A stretch of DNA of 64,000 nucleotides, taken from NCBI RefSeq assembly GCF_009674495.1, contig NZ_WKJN01000016.1, positions 1-64,000 on the forward strand, given 5' to 3'. The position numbers and the translations under genes are program-made. This document shows positions 20,018-28,797 of the stretch, piece by piece (the stretch's first letter is position 1; each line of letters opens with the position of its first letter). The notes below the pieces were generated by a model. The model saw only the letters and a program-made list of their open reading frames with translations. It was not told the origin of the DNA and did not search any database. The stretch comes from Duganella alba (GTDB taxonomy: Bacteria; Pseudomonadota; Gammaproteobacteria; Burkholderiales; Burkholderiaceae_D).

Positions 20018-20820
20018 TGGTCTTTCAGGCCCAGCACGTCGTACATGTCGAACAGGCCGGTCGGCTTGTCGGCCAGGTAGCGGCAGGCGCGCAGCGCGCC
20101 GTGCGCGTAGGTGACGCGGCTGCTGGATTTGTGGCTGATCTCGATGCGCTCGCCGATGCCGGCAAACAGCACGGTGTGGTCGCCGACGATGTCGCCGCCA
20201 CGGATGGTGGCGAAGCCGATCGACGACGGATCGCGCTCGCCGGTCACGCCTTCGCGCGCGTAGACGGCGCATTCGTTCAGGTCGCGGCCCAGCGCATCGG
20301 CGATGACTTCGCCCATTTTCAGCGCGGTGCCGGACGGCGCATCGACCTTGAAACGGTGGTGGGCTTCGACGATTTCGATGTCGTAGCCGGTGGACAGCGC
20401 CTTGGCGGCCTGCTCCAGCAGCTTCATCGTGACGTTGACGCCAACGCTGAAGTTGGGCGAGAACACGATGGCGGTTTTCCTGGCCGCCTCGGCGATGGCG
20501 GCTTTGCCGGCCTCGTCGAAACCAGTGGTGCCGATCACCAGCTTGATGCCGTGCTCGGCGCAGTATTTCAGGTGTTCCAGCGTCGCTTCCGGACGGGTGA
20601 AGTCGATCAGGAACTGCGCGCCGGCCAGGCCTTTGCCGAATTCCGATGCCACGGCCACGCCGGCCGGCTTGCCGAGGAAGGCGGCGGCGTCGGCCTGCTC
20701 GGAACCGGCGCGGTCCAGCGCGCCCGACAGGCGGGCGTCGTCGGCGTTCTGCACGGCTTCGATCAGGATGCGGCCCATGCGGCCGCCGGCGCCGGCGATG
20801 GCGATGTTCATTACGGTCAT
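20014..20820 (-). CDS. dapB: 4-hydroxy-tetrahydrodipicolinate reductase
   Basis: A 268-residue NAD(P)H-dependent enzyme of the lysine/diaminopimelate pathway. The Rossmann motif is GAGGRMGR near the N-terminus and the substrate site is [15 protein letters not shown] with the catalytic His pair and Lys. It lies 13 bp after bamE and overlaps exbB by 4 bp, so bamE-dapB-exbB-exbD-barstar reads as one operon. Confidence 0.97.
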   Translation of the reverse strand: MTVMNIAIAGAGGRMGRILIEAVQNADDARLSGALDRAGSEQADAAAFLGKPAGVAVASEFGKGLAGAQFLIDFTRPEATLEHLKYCAEHGIKLVIGTTGFDEAGKAAIAEAARKTAIVFSPNFSVGVNVTMKLLEQAAKALSTGYDIEIVEAHHRFKVDAPSGTALKMGEVIADALGRDLNECAVYAREGVTGERDPSSIGFATIRGGDIVGDHTVLFAGIGERIEISHKSSSRVTYAHGALRACRYLADKPTGLFDMYDVLGLKDQ

Positions 20821-20833
20821 GCTGGAATCCCTG

Positions 20834-21478
20834 TTATTTCTTGTCGTTGCTGATCGTCACGCCCACCGGCGAGGCGGCGGCCGGATTGTCGGTGCCCGAT
20901 GGCAGCGGCGCGGTGGGCGCCGGCTTGGCCAGCACGGCCTCGTCCGCCGCTTCCTTCTTGGCGCTGCGCGCCGGGCCGGCGATACGGGCGATGTATTCTT
21001 TCTCGGTCGGCAGGTTGCCGCCTTCCCAGCGCTCGACCTTGTTGTCCTTGTCGAAGAACACGATCACGCGGCTGGTGGTGATTTCGCCGTTGCCGCGCGC
21101 CAGGCGGAAGGCGTAGTCCCAGCGGTTGCCGTGGAACGGGTCGGTCAGCAGCGCGGTGCCGAAGATGAAGCGGACCTGGTCCTGCGTCATGCCGACTTTC
21201 AGTTGAGACAACATTTCTTCGGAAACGAAGTTACCCTGCTGGATGTCCGGACGGTACGGCGACAGGAACCACATGAAACGTTGCAGCTTGGTAATAGTGG
21301 TGGTTTGCGCGCCCTTGCTGGCGTCCAGCGTTGGTGCGGCGTCTTGAACCTCGGTGGATTTCTCGCCCAGGGTGGTTTTGGTCGCGCAGCCGCCCAGCGC
21401 CAGCGCCACGCATGCCGCGGTGGCGATAGGAGTGAAACGGTGCAACAAAGACTGCGAAAAAGCCTGGGTGACGCGCAT
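20834..21478 (-). CDS. bamE: Outer-membrane protein assembly lipoprotein BamE
   Basis: A 214-residue lipoprotein of the BAM complex. Lipobox LGGC sits about 30 residues in, and the SmpA/OmlA fold carries the motif [23 protein letters not shown] followed by [11 protein letters not shown]. The ATG ending at 21478 is preceded by GAGGAC and is preferred over a TTG four codons upstream. The C-terminal 60 residues are a low-complexity extension rich in Ala and Pro, longer than E. coli BamE. It is divergent from fur, the usual arrangement in beta- and gammaproteobacteria. Confidence 0.93.
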   Translation of the reverse strand: MRVTQAFSQSLLHRFTPIATAACVALALGGCATKTTLGEKSTEVQDAAPTLDASKGAQTTTITKLQRFMWFLSPYRPDIQQGNFVSEEMLSQLKVGMTQDQVRFIFGTALLTDPFHGNRWDYAFRLARGNGEITTSRVIVFFDKDNKVERWEGGNLPTEKEYIARIAGPARSAKKEAADEAVLAKPAPTAPLPSGTDNPAAASPVGVTISNDKK

Positions 21479-21660
21479 AAATGTCCTCAATCTGGTCGAG
21501 CGTAAGTGCCGAAAAACGCTATATCATAAAGCACTCGCTGCGGGATGGGGCATTATCCGCCAAAACAAGTGCAAATCTTTGTAAATGCAAAATTCCGGAC
21601 GGCCCCGGAGTGCGTTAAACTAGCGCCTAGCTATCGCCAACCACATTAAGAGTCACGACC
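21479..21660. promoter_or_regulatory. Divergent bamE-fur intergenic region
   Basis: The 182 bp between the divergent starts must carry both promoters. It is moderately AT-rich around 21550-21590. I do not see a convincing Fur box here, so autoregulation of fur cannot be supported from the sequence. Confidence 0.4.
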
Positions 21661-22089
21661 ATGGGTAACAATCCTGCCGATCTGAAGGCCAGCGGCCTCA
21701 AAGCCACGCTGCCACGCATCAAAATCCTGGATATTTTCCAGAACAGCGAAGTGCGCCACCTGACCGCCGAGGATGTCTACAAGATCCTGCTGGCCGACAA
21801 TATGGATGTGGGCCTGGCCACCGTCTACCGCGTGCTGACCCAGTTTGAACAGGCCGGCCTGCTGAACCGCAACCACTTCGAGAGCGGCAAGGCCATCTTC
21901 GAGCTGAACGCCGGTTCGCACCACGACCACCTGGTGTGCCTGGACTGCGGTCACGTGGAAGAGTTTTACGACGAAGCCATCGAAGACCGCCAGCACGCCA
22001 TCGCCAAGGAGCGCGGCTTCAAGATCGCCGAGCACGCGCTGGCCATCTACGGCAACTGCACCAAGGCAGTCTGCCCGCACCGCCCTTAA
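21661..22089 (+). CDS. fur: Ferric uptake regulator Fur
   Basis: A 142-residue iron-responsive repressor. N-terminal winged helix ([14 protein letters not shown], then [20 protein letters not shown]), C-terminal dimer and metal domain with [16 protein letters not shown] containing the His cluster and CxxC, and a further Cys pair in NCTKAVCPH. The expected targets are in this window: feoAB, bfd-tonB and bfr at 46-51 kb have Fur-box-like sequences. It converges with hrcA, with 10 bp between stops. Confidence 0.97.
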   Translation: MGNNPADLKASGLKATLPRIKILDIFQNSEVRHLTAEDVYKILLADNMDVGLATVYRVLTQFEQAGLLNRNHFESGKAIFELNAGSHHDHLVCLDCGHVEEFYDEAIEDRQHAIAKERGFKIAEHALAIYGNCTKAVCPHRP

Positions 22090-22099
22090 AATCCCCGGT

Positions 22100-23116
22100 T
22101 TAATTGTGGCTGAGGGCGTTCGATAGCAGCTTGGCCGTGATGTCGACGATCGGGATCACCCGTTCGTAGGCCATCCGCGTCGGGCCGATCACGCCCAGCG
22201 TGCCGACGATCTTGCCGTTGGCCGTGTACGGCGCGGTGACCACGCTCATTTCGTCCATCGGCACCAGGCTCGATTCCCCGCCAATGTAGATCTGCACGCC
22301 GCTGGCCTTGGCCGACACGTCGAGCAGCTGCATCAGCCCGGTCTTCTGCTCGAACATGTCGAACATCTGCCGCAGCGACGTCATGTTGGACGACAGGTCG
22401 CTGACCGACAGCAGGTTGCGCTCGCCGGAAATCACCATATTGCCGGTATCGTCGTTCATCGCCTCGCTGCCCGCTTCGACCGCCACCTGCATCAGGCGGC
22501 CCATGTCGTCGCGCAGCTGGCGCAGTTCGCTTTGCAGGCGCGTGTGGACTTCGTCGAAGGCCAGGCCGCCGTAATTCTGGTTGATGTAGTTGGCCGACTG
22601 CACCAGTTGCGCCGGGCTGTAGTCCACATCGGTCAACAGCAGACGGTTCTGCACGTCGCCGTTGGGCGCCACGATCACCAGCAGGATGCGCTTTTCGCCC
22701 AGGCGCAGGAATTCGATCTGCTGGAACACCGACTCGCGGCGCGGACTGAGCACCACGCCGGCAAACTGCGACAGCGACGACAGCATCTGCGCCGCATTCG
22801 AAATCATCTTCTGCGGCTGCGGCGCCTGCAGGCGCATGCGCGCGTCCATCGCGTGCTCGTCCATGTGCTGCACCGTCAGCAGCGTGTCGACAAAGATGCG
22901 GTAGCCGCGCGGCGTCGGCACCCGGCCGGCCGAGGTGTGCGGGCTGGCCACGTAGCCCAGCTCCTCCAGGTCCGCCATGATGTTGCGGATGGTGGCCGGC
23001 GACAGCTCCAGGCCGGAGATCTTGGAAAGCGCGCGCGAGCCTACCGGCTGGCCGTCCGCGATATAGCGTTCCACCAGGGCTTTGAGCAGGGTTTGTGCGC
23101 GGTTGTCGAGTTGCAT
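22100..23116 (-). CDS. hrcA: Heat-inducible transcription repressor HrcA
   Basis: A 338-residue repressor that binds CIRCE operators upstream of groESL and dnaK operons. N-terminal winged helix ([20 protein letters not shown], then [19 protein letters not shown]), followed by a GAF-like domain of normal length. No groES, dnaK or CIRCE inverted repeat is visible nearby, which is common because hrcA often stands apart in Burkholderiales. Confidence 0.96.
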   Translation of the reverse strand: MQLDNRAQTLLKALVERYIADGQPVGSRALSKISGLELSPATIRNIMADLEELGYVASPHTSAGRVPTPRGYRIFVDTLLTVQHMDEHAMDARMRLQAPQPQKMISNAAQMLSSLSQFAGVVLSPRRESVFQQIEFLRLGEKRILLVIVAPNGDVQNRLLLTDVDYSPAQLVQSANYINQNYGGLAFDEVHTRLQSELRQLRDDMGRLMQVAVEAGSEAMNDDTGNMVISGERNLLSVSDLSSNMTSLRQMFDMFEQKTGLMQLLDVSAKASGVQIYIGGESSLVPMDEMSVVTAPYTANGKIVGTLGVIGPTRMAYERVIPIVDITAKLLSNALSHN

Positions 23117-23164
23117 GCTAAATATCAGTGTTTGCCGGTGAAAATGTTCTATCTATTATGCACT

Positions 23165-23872
23165 TCAATGCTGCATCTGCCCACGTATCCAGGTCAGTAG
23201 TTCATCAAAAGTCGCGCAAATGGCGTCCGGCGTGACGCCGGCCGCCAGATGGGCGGTGCTGCCGTGGCGGTTCATCCAGACCGCGCGCAGGCCGGCGGCC
23301 TGGGCGCCCTGCACGTCGAGCCGCAGGTCGTCGCCGACGTAGACCGCGTCCTGCGGCGCCACGCCCATCGCCGCGCAGGCGCTGTGGAAAATGGCCGGGT
23401 CCGGCTTGGCGCTGCCGAATTGCGACGACGACAGCGCATACTCGAAATGGTGGTCCATGCCGATGACTTCAAGATCGGCATTGCCGTTGGTGATCACGCC
23501 CAGCCGCAGCATGCCCTGCAGCAGCGGCAGCACCGGCAACACGTCGTCGTACGGCGTGACCAGGTTGCGCTGCACGGCGAAGTGCCGCATCGAGCCTTCG
23601 ATATGGGCCGGATCTTCGCCGGTTTCGGCAAACACCTCGGCCAGCGCCTCGCGCCGCAGCTGGTACAGGTCGGCCACCAGCTCCGGCCGGCGCTCCAGCA
23701 GCGCCATGCGGCGCACGCGCAGCTCGGCCACGCTGAAGGCCTCGGCCACGCGCGGCGCGTGCTCGGCCAGCCAGGCGTGCCAGCTCACTTCGGCGGCCAG
23801 TATCACCGGGCCGATCGGCCACAGGGTATCGTCCAGGTCAAACAACAGGGCAAGCGGGCGGCGTGGCGTCAT
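23165..23872 (-). CDS. HAD-superfamily hydrolase
   Basis: A 235-residue phosphatase-type protein. Motif I is LFDLDDTLWPI (nucleophile Asp and +2 Asp), motif II contains GVITNGNAD, and motif III/IV is SKPDPAIF-like (GSAKPDPAIFHSA) followed by VGDDLRLDVQGA. The alpha-helical C1 cap puts it with the YjjG or phosphoglycolate phosphatase-like group. The substrate is unknown. It is 48 bp upstream of hrcA on the same strand. Confidence 0.9.
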   Translation of the reverse strand: MTPRRPLALLFDLDDTLWPIGPVILAAEVSWHAWLAEHAPRVAEAFSVAELRVRRMALLERRPELVADLYQLRREALAEVFAETGEDPAHIEGSMRHFAVQRNLVTPYDDVLPVLPLLQGMLRLGVITNGNADLEVIGMDHHFEYALSSSQFGSAKPDPAIFHSACAAMGVAPQDAVYVGDDLRLDVQGAQAAGLRAVWMNRHGSTAHLAAGVTPDAICATFDELLTWIRGQMQH

Positions 23873-23930
23873 GATCGATCACAAAGGTTGGCAAACAAAG
23901 CCTATTGTACGGCCATGGTAAATTATCGGG

Positions 23931-25325
23931 ATGCTCTCTCTCCTGAAACGCTGGACGCCGCTCCTGTTGCTTACTGGCTGCGCCGCCACCAATCCGCCAC
24001 CGCCGCCCGACTTCACCTCCTACGTGGTGCTGGGCGAAGCCGGCGCCGCCGTCGCGCGGGTGCTGATCGACGCCCCGGCCTGTCCCGCCATCGAACTGGA
24101 CCAGCGCGGCCAGCCGATGACGCTGCGCGCGCCGGCCGAAACCATCCCGCTGCGCAGTACGCCATCGGCGCCGGCCGATTCCAGGCCGGCCGAATTCCCG
24201 CTGCTGACCTGCGAGGCGGCGCTGCCTGCCGGCACCACCAGCGCCAGCGTGCTGGGCCGGACGTTGCCGCTGCCCAGGGCCGAACCCAGGCGCATCGTCG
24301 TCATCGGCGACACCGGCTGCCGGCTGCAAAAGAGCAGCAACAGCTACCAGGCCTGCAACGACATCGCCCAGTATCCGTTCGCCATCATCGCGGCCCAGGC
24401 CGCCGCGTGGAAGCCGGACCTGGTGATCCACGTCGGCGACTATCACTACCGCGAAAATGCTTGCCCCGAAGGCAACGCCGGTTGCGCCGGCAGCCCCTGG
24501 GGCTACGGCTGGGACGCCTGGGACGACGATTTCTTCGCGCCCGGCGCCAGGCTGTTCGACGCCGCGCCGTGGATCATGGCACGCGGCAACCACGAAAACT
24601 GCCTGCGCGGCGGCCAGGGCTACTGGCGCTTCCTCGATCCGCGCCCCCTGCTCAAGGGCCGCGACTGCAACGCCGCCGCCGATGACGATCTCGGCAACTA
24701 CAGCGATCCCTATGCGGTGCCGCTCGGCCAGTCCACCCAGCTGCTGGTGCTGGACACCGCCAACACCACCTGGAAAGGCCTGAAACCGGGCGACACCGGC
24801 TACGCCAAGTACCAGGATTTATACCGCAAGCTGGACGCGCTGGCGCAGCAGGCGCCGCGCAACATCGGCGTCAGCCACCACCCGCTGCTGGGCATCGGCG
24901 CCGAGCGCAAGGCCGACGGCCGCATCGTGCTGCTGCCGGGCGACGCCGGCCTGCAGGCCAGTTTCGGTTCGCTCAATCCGCAACTGTTCCCGCCGGCGAT
25001 ACAGGCCATGCTGTCCGGCCACATCCACCTGTGGCAGCAGCTGAGCTTCGCCAGCGGCCACCCGAGCCAGTTCGTCGCCGGTTTCGCCGGCACCTCGGAA
25101 GACATCGTGCCGCTGCCGGCCACGCTGCCGTCCAGCCCGTCGCCGGCGCCGGGCGCCGTGGTCGAACATTTCAGCTCCTGGGTCGACGGTTTTGGCTTCA
25201 TGACCATGGAACGCCTGGACGCCGACCGCTGGCGGATCGAAGTGCATGATTTACAAGGAAAAATCCGCAACCGCTGCGAATTGGCCGGGCGCAGGTCGCT
25301 ATGCGACGTGGCCCAGGTCAAGTAG
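23931..25325 (+). CDS. Lipoprotein metallophosphoesterase
   Basis: A 464-residue exported protein. The signal peptide ends in lipobox LTGC (Cys17). After a proline-rich N-terminal region the calcineurin-like dinuclear metal site is complete: GDTGCR, HVGDYHYREN, GNHENC, SHHPLLG and SGHIHLW. Purple-acid-phosphatase-like enzymes of this type cleave phosphoesters at the cell surface or in the periplasm. The ribosome binding site is weak. It is divergent from the HAD hydrolase, with only 58 bp between the starts. Substrate unknown. Confidence 0.88.
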   Translation: MLSLLKRWTPLLLLTGCAATNPPPPPDFTSYVVLGEAGAAVARVLIDAPACPAIELDQRGQPMTLRAPAETIPLRSTPSAPADSRPAEFPLLTCEAALPAGTTSASVLGRTLPLPRAEPRRIVVIGDTGCRLQKSSNSYQACNDIAQYPFAIIAAQAAAWKPDLVIHVGDYHYRENACPEGNAGCAGSPWGYGWDAWDDDFFAPGARLFDAAPWIMARGNHENCLRGGQGYWRFLDPRPLLKGRDCNAAADDDLGNYSDPYAVPLGQSTQLLVLDTANTTWKGLKPGDTGYAKYQDLYRKLDALAQQAPRNIGVSHHPLLGIGAERKADGRIVLLPGDAGLQASFGSLNPQLFPPAIQAMLSGHIHLWQQLSFASGHPSQFVAGFAGTSEDIVPLPATLPSSPSPAPGAVVEHFSSWVDGFGFMTMERLDADRWRIEVHDLQGKIRNRCELAGRRSLCDVAQVK

Positions 25326-25455
25326 GCAGGGACACACGCTGTTACATCCATTTGCAGGGACGGAATTACCAAATGCACTAAAATACGCCCCACACGTGTA
25401 ATATGCTGCCTCCCGTGCGCGCTGCCGGGCCCTATTCGTTTTGGAGAAAGAGTTT

Positions 25456-26073
25456 ATGAAAAGTTCGTATCTGCGTGCGGTGATCGCCCTGCTGTGTGCT
25501 GTCATTCTGAGCGCCTGTGGCGGCAACAACGGTAGTCTGGCGCTGTCCGGCACCATCACTAATGAAACTCCTGGCGTGACCCTGCCGGGCATGGTGCTGG
25601 TCAATAACGGCAATGGCGAGAAACTCACCATTGAGCCGGGCGCCACCAGCTTCATCTTCACCAAGCTGCTCGCGACCGACGAAAAATTCGACGTCCAGAT
25701 AGCGACCCCGCCGACTGGCGCCGCCTGTACACCGATCTCCGACACGGCCAACACCGGCACCGCCAGCGTCTATACCGTCTACTACCTGGGCTTCACCTGC
25801 AAGTTCAACCCATACATACTGGGCGGCACGGTCACGGGCCTGACCGGCACCGGCCTGGTGCTGGCCAATGGCGCCGACACCACCGCCGTACTGGCCAATG
25901 GCGGCGCCGACGTCAAGTTCACCTTCCCGACCAAGGTCGCCAATCACGCCCAGTACGGCGTCAGTGTCCTGACCCAGCCAGCCGGTCAGACCTGCACAGT
26001 CGATAGCGCGCTGAATCCGGGCACCATGCCAGCCGATTCGAACCAATTGGGTCTGATCGTCAACTGCAAATAA
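25456..26073 (+). CDS. Putative lipoprotein with two repeated beta-type units (paralogue A)
   Basis: A 205-residue protein with signal peptide and lipobox LSAC followed by GGNN. The mature part has two copies of a unit of about 75-85 residues: GMVLVNNGNGEKLTI through PTGAACTP, and GLVLANGADTTAVLANG through QPAGQTCTV, each ending near paired cysteines. The ATG at 25456 has GGAGAAAG upstream. The next gene encodes a paralogue of exactly the same length. I recognise the unit from Burkholderiales lipoproteins and adhesin-like proteins but know no function; a surface or periplasmic structural role is a guess. Confidence 0.8.
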   Translation: MKSSYLRAVIALLCAVILSACGGNNGSLALSGTITNETPGVTLPGMVLVNNGNGEKLTIEPGATSFIFTKLLATDEKFDVQIATPPTGAACTPISDTANTGTASVYTVYYLGFTCKFNPYILGGTVTGLTGTGLVLANGADTTAVLANGGADVKFTFPTKVANHAQYGVSVLTQPAGQTCTVDSALNPGTMPADSNQLGLIVNCK

Positions 26074-26103
26074 GTCGCCCGCACCTCATTTTTGGAGAAA
26101 TAC

Positions 26104-26721
26104 ATGAAATTTTCGTTCGTAGGCGCCGCAGCGGCGCTGGCCGCAGTGGCCGTCCTGGCCGGTTGTGGCGGCAAGCAGCAGTTCGTGGTGCAGGGCGCGG
26201 TAAGCAATCTGAACAATAACGGCCTGGTGCTGCTCAACGCCGGCGAACAGCTGACCGTGCCGTCGGGCGCCACCAGCTTCGCCTTCAGCAAGCAGATCAG
26301 CTATGGCAGCGACTACAACATCACCATCCAGAAGCAGCCTGACCACATGACCTGCTCGGTGTCGGCCGGGACCGGTTCGGCCGGCTACAACGTCGCCATC
26401 CAGGCGCTGGTCACCTGCTCGCAGAACACCTACAACCTGGGCGGCCAGTACTCCGGCGTGACCCCGGCTGCCGACGGCACCGCCCGTACCGTTACCCTGA
26501 TCAACGGCTCGACCGGCGGCACCGCTGTGCTGTCCAGCGGCACCAGCGCCACCAGCCTGACGCCAAGCGGCGAATTCCTGCTCAGCAGCGCGGTGCCGGA
26601 CGGCCAGGCTTACGGCGTGACCGTGGTGCCGCCGGCCAACGGCCTGACCTGCACCATCGCCAACGGCACCGGCGTCATGCACGATGCCAACGTCAGCAAC
26701 CTGGTGGTGACCTGCCAGTAA
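26104..26721 (+). CDS. Putative lipoprotein with two repeated beta-type units (paralogue B)
   Basis: Also 205 residues, with lipobox LAGC followed by GGKQ. It has the same layout as the upstream gene: GLVLLNAGEQLTVPSGATSF through HMTCSV, then TVTLINGSTGGTAVLSSG through GLTCTI, with a final Cys near the C-terminus. TTGGAGAAATAC precedes the ATG, nearly identical to the leader of paralogue A, so the pair probably arose by tandem duplication including the ribosome binding site. The gap between the genes is 30 bp. Function unknown. Confidence 0.8.
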   Translation: MKFSFVGAAAALAAVAVLAGCGGKQQFVVQGAVSNLNNNGLVLLNAGEQLTVPSGATSFAFSKQISYGSDYNITIQKQPDHMTCSVSAGTGSAGYNVAIQALVTCSQNTYNLGGQYSGVTPAADGTARTVTLINGSTGGTAVLSSGTSATSLTPSGEFLLSSAVPDGQAYGVTVVPPANGLTCTIANGTGVMHDANVSNLVVTCQ

Positions 26722-26729
26722 GGGAAGCA

Positions 26730-26753
26730 ACGGCGCCGCTGCGGCGGCGCCGT
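26730..26753. other. GC-rich perfect hairpin after the lipoprotein pair
   Basis: ACGGCGCCGC, loop TGCG, GCGGCGCCGT: a 10-bp perfect stem 8 bp after the stop of paralogue B. No T-run follows, so it is not a classic intrinsic terminator, but it may stabilise the mRNA 3' end. Confidence 0.5.
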
Positions 26754-26825
26754 ACTGCAAGGAGGGGAGTTATTCGATACCGTAATAATTGGTATTCGGA
26801 AAATAAAGTGGCGTTATATGTCGCG

Positions 26826-26906
26826 ACGCAGCATACTGCACTTGTCTCCTCCACTTCTTGCAAAGGAATTGGATTTAAGCCCGCTAGCTTTAGCGGGCTT
26901 TTTTTT
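26826..26906 (+). ncRNA. Candidate intergenic small RNA ending in an intrinsic terminator
   Basis: No ORF of note lies between the lipoproteins and rsmA, yet a strong rightward terminator sits at the end of this stretch, more than 150 bp from the nearest upstream gene stop. Just upstream of the proposed start is TTGGTA (26789) and TTATAT (26814-26819), a plausible but long-spaced promoter. The body contains a pyrimidine-rich TCTCCTCC tract (anti-Shine-Dalgarno-like) followed by GGAATTGGATTTAAG leading into the terminator. The arrangement recalls short Burkholderiales sRNAs with CU-rich loops; I cannot assign a family. Boundaries are approximate. Confidence 0.45.
26878..26906 (+). terminator. 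Intrinsic terminator (possibly bidirectional)
   Basis: AGCCCGCTA (26878-26886), loop GCTT, TAGCGGGCT (26891-26899), then an eight-base T-run. A row of T on the top strand makes it rightward. It stands just past the end of convergent rsmA and may also help to end that transcript. Confidence 0.88.
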
Positions 26907-26909
26907 CGC

Positions 26910-27683
26910 CTATGGCTTCAGCAGGTTGGCCAGCGCGACGTACTGGGCCAGGCCCACCGCTTCTGGACGGTCGGTCGGGTTGATGCCGGCGGCAACGATC
27001 TGCTCTTCAGTGAACATGCCGGCCAGGCAGTTGCGGATCACCTTGCGGCGCTGCGAGAAGGCCTTCTGCACCACCGCTTCCAGCGTCGGGCCGTCGCACG
27101 GCAGCGGATTGGCGACCGGGATCATGCGCACGATGGCTGAATCCACGCGCGGCGGCGGATCGAAGGCTTCCGGCGGCACCACGAACAGCAGCGACATGTC
27201 GTAGCGCCATTGCAGCATCACCGACAGGCGGCCGTAGACCTTGCTGCCCGGCTCGGCCACCATGCGCTCCACCACCTCTTTTTGCAGCATGAAGTGCTGG
27301 TCCTGCACCAGCGGCGCGAAACTCGCCAGGTGGAACAGCAGCGGGCTGGAGATGTTGTACGGCAGGTTGCCGACGATGCGCAGCTTCTGTCCCGCCGGCA
27401 CGGGAATGGTGCTGAAGTCGAACTTCAGCGCGTCGCCGGAATGCACGGTCAGCTTGTTGCGCGGATAGGCTTTTTCCAGCCGCGCCACCAGGTCGCGGTC
27501 CAGCTCGACCACATGCATATGCGTCAGCGTGCGCAGCAGCTGGTCGGTCATGGCCGCCAGGCCGGGGCCGATTTCGACCATGGCGTCGCCCGGCGCCGGG
27601 TCGATGGCGTCGGTAATGCTGCCCAGCACGTGCTGGTCATGCAGGAAGTTCTGGCCGAAGCGTTTGCGTGCTACGTGTTTCAT
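26910..27683 (-). CDS. rsmA: 16S rRNA dimethyladenosine transferase
   Basis: A 257-residue methyltransferase (KsgA) that dimethylates two adjacent adenosines in helix 45 of 16S rRNA. The start carries [14 protein letters not shown], the SAM loop is [10 protein letters not shown] and the catalytic motif is [11 protein letters not shown]. It is the last gene of the lptD-surA-pdxA-rsmA operon, 19 bp after pdxA, the standard order. Confidence 0.97.
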   Translation of the reverse strand: MKHVARKRFGQNFLHDQHVLGSITDAIDPAPGDAMVEIGPGLAAMTDQLLRTLTHMHVVELDRDLVARLEKAYPRNKLTVHSGDALKFDFSTIPVPAGQKLRIVGNLPYNISSPLLFHLASFAPLVQDQHFMLQKEVVERMVAEPGSKVYGRLSVMLQWRYDMSLLFVVPPEAFDPPPRVDSAIVRMIPVANPLPCDGPTLEAVVQKAFSQRRKVIRNCLAGMFTEEQIVAAGINPTDRPEAVGLAQYVALANLLKP

Positions 27684-27702
27684 GTTTTTCTAGTCCAAAT
27701 GA

Positions 27703-28779
27703 TTAAGGGGCGGCAGCCACCGCGTTGGCCATCGCCAGCGCGCTGCTGATCGCCTGATCCATGCTGCCGCAGTCGGCCTGGCCCACGCCTTGCGCGGCCA
27801 GGTCCAGCGCCGTGCCGTGATCGACCGAGGTGCGGATCAGCGGCAGGCCCAGCGTGATGTTGACGCCGTTGCCGAAGGTGGCGTACTTCAGCACCGGCAG
27901 GCCCTGGTCGTGGTACATGGCCAGCACGCAGTCGGCGTCCTGCAGGTATTTCGGCTGGAACAGCGTGTCGGCCGGATAGGGGCCGCGGGCGTCGATGCCG
28001 CGCGCCTGCGCCGCCGCCACGGCCGGCGTGATGATCTCGATTTCCTCGCGGCCCAGGTAGCCGCCCTCGCCCGCGTGCGGGTTCAGGCCGCACACCAGGA
28101 TGCGCGGCGCGGCGATGCCGAACTTGCTGCGCAGGTCGGCGTCGATGATGTCCAGGATGCGCGCCAGGCCATCCTGGCTCAGCGCGGCCGCCACGTCCTT
28201 CAGCGGCAGGTGGGTGGTGGCCAGCGCCACGCGCAGCGGCGCGCCGTGCAGCGGGCCGCTCAGTTGCTGCGGGCCGGCCAGCAGCATCACCACCTGCGGC
28301 GTGCCGGTCTGGTCGGCAAAGTATTCGGTGTGGCCGGAGAACTTGACGCCGGCGTCGTTGATGGTGCTCTTTTGCAGCGGCGCGGTGACCACCGCCTCGA
28401 ACCAGCCGGCCCGCACGCCTTCGATGGCGGCGTCCAGCGTGTCCAGCACGGCGCGGCCGTTTTCCTTGTTCAGCGTGCCAGGCACCACGTGCGCGCCGAG
28501 CGGCACGTCGATCACGCTGAGGCGGTCGGCGCCGAAGTGCGGCAGGCCGCCGTTGCGCACCGCCATCAGCGACAGCGAGGACAGGCGGATCTCGGGATCG
28601 ATGTCGGCGGCCGTCATGGCCAGGAAGGCGGCGTCGCCCAGCAGCACGCAATTGACCTCGTGCCGCCGCGCCCACGCCGCGCGGATGGAGATTTCCGGAC
28701 CGATGCCGGCCGGCTCGCCGACCGTGACGGCAATGGCGGGGCGCACTCCCGGGCGCCGTTTGGATGAAGTGGCGCTCAC
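27703..28779 (-). CDS. pdxA: 4-hydroxythreonine-4-phosphate dehydrogenase
   Basis: A 358-residue NAD-dependent enzyme of pyridoxal phosphate synthesis. The N-terminus has [13 protein letters not shown], and metal and substrate residues are seen in [19 protein letters not shown] and [13 protein letters not shown]. It lies 18 bp after surA and 19 bp before rsmA. Confidence 0.97.
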   Translation of the reverse strand: MSATSSKRRPGVRPAIAVTVGEPAGIGPEISIRAAWARRHEVNCVLLGDAAFLAMTAADIDPEIRLSSLSLMAVRNGGLPHFGADRLSVIDVPLGAHVVPGTLNKENGRAVLDTLDAAIEGVRAGWFEAVVTAPLQKSTINDAGVKFSGHTEYFADQTGTPQVVMLLAGPQQLSGPLHGAPLRVALATTHLPLKDVAAALSQDGLARILDIIDADLRSKFGIAAPRILVCGLNPHAGEGGYLGREEIEIITPAVAAAQARGIDARGPYPADTLFQPKYLQDADCVLAMYHDQGLPVLKYATFGNGVNITLGLPLIRTSVDHGTALDLAAQGVGQADCGSMDQAISSALAMANAVAAAP

Positions 28780-28797
28780 TCGTGCTCCCCTTTCTGC

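Noticed and set aside
26808-27204. Rightward small ORFs overlapping the rsmA 3' end
   Set aside because: They run through the terminator and antisense to rsmA, with no recognisable protein.
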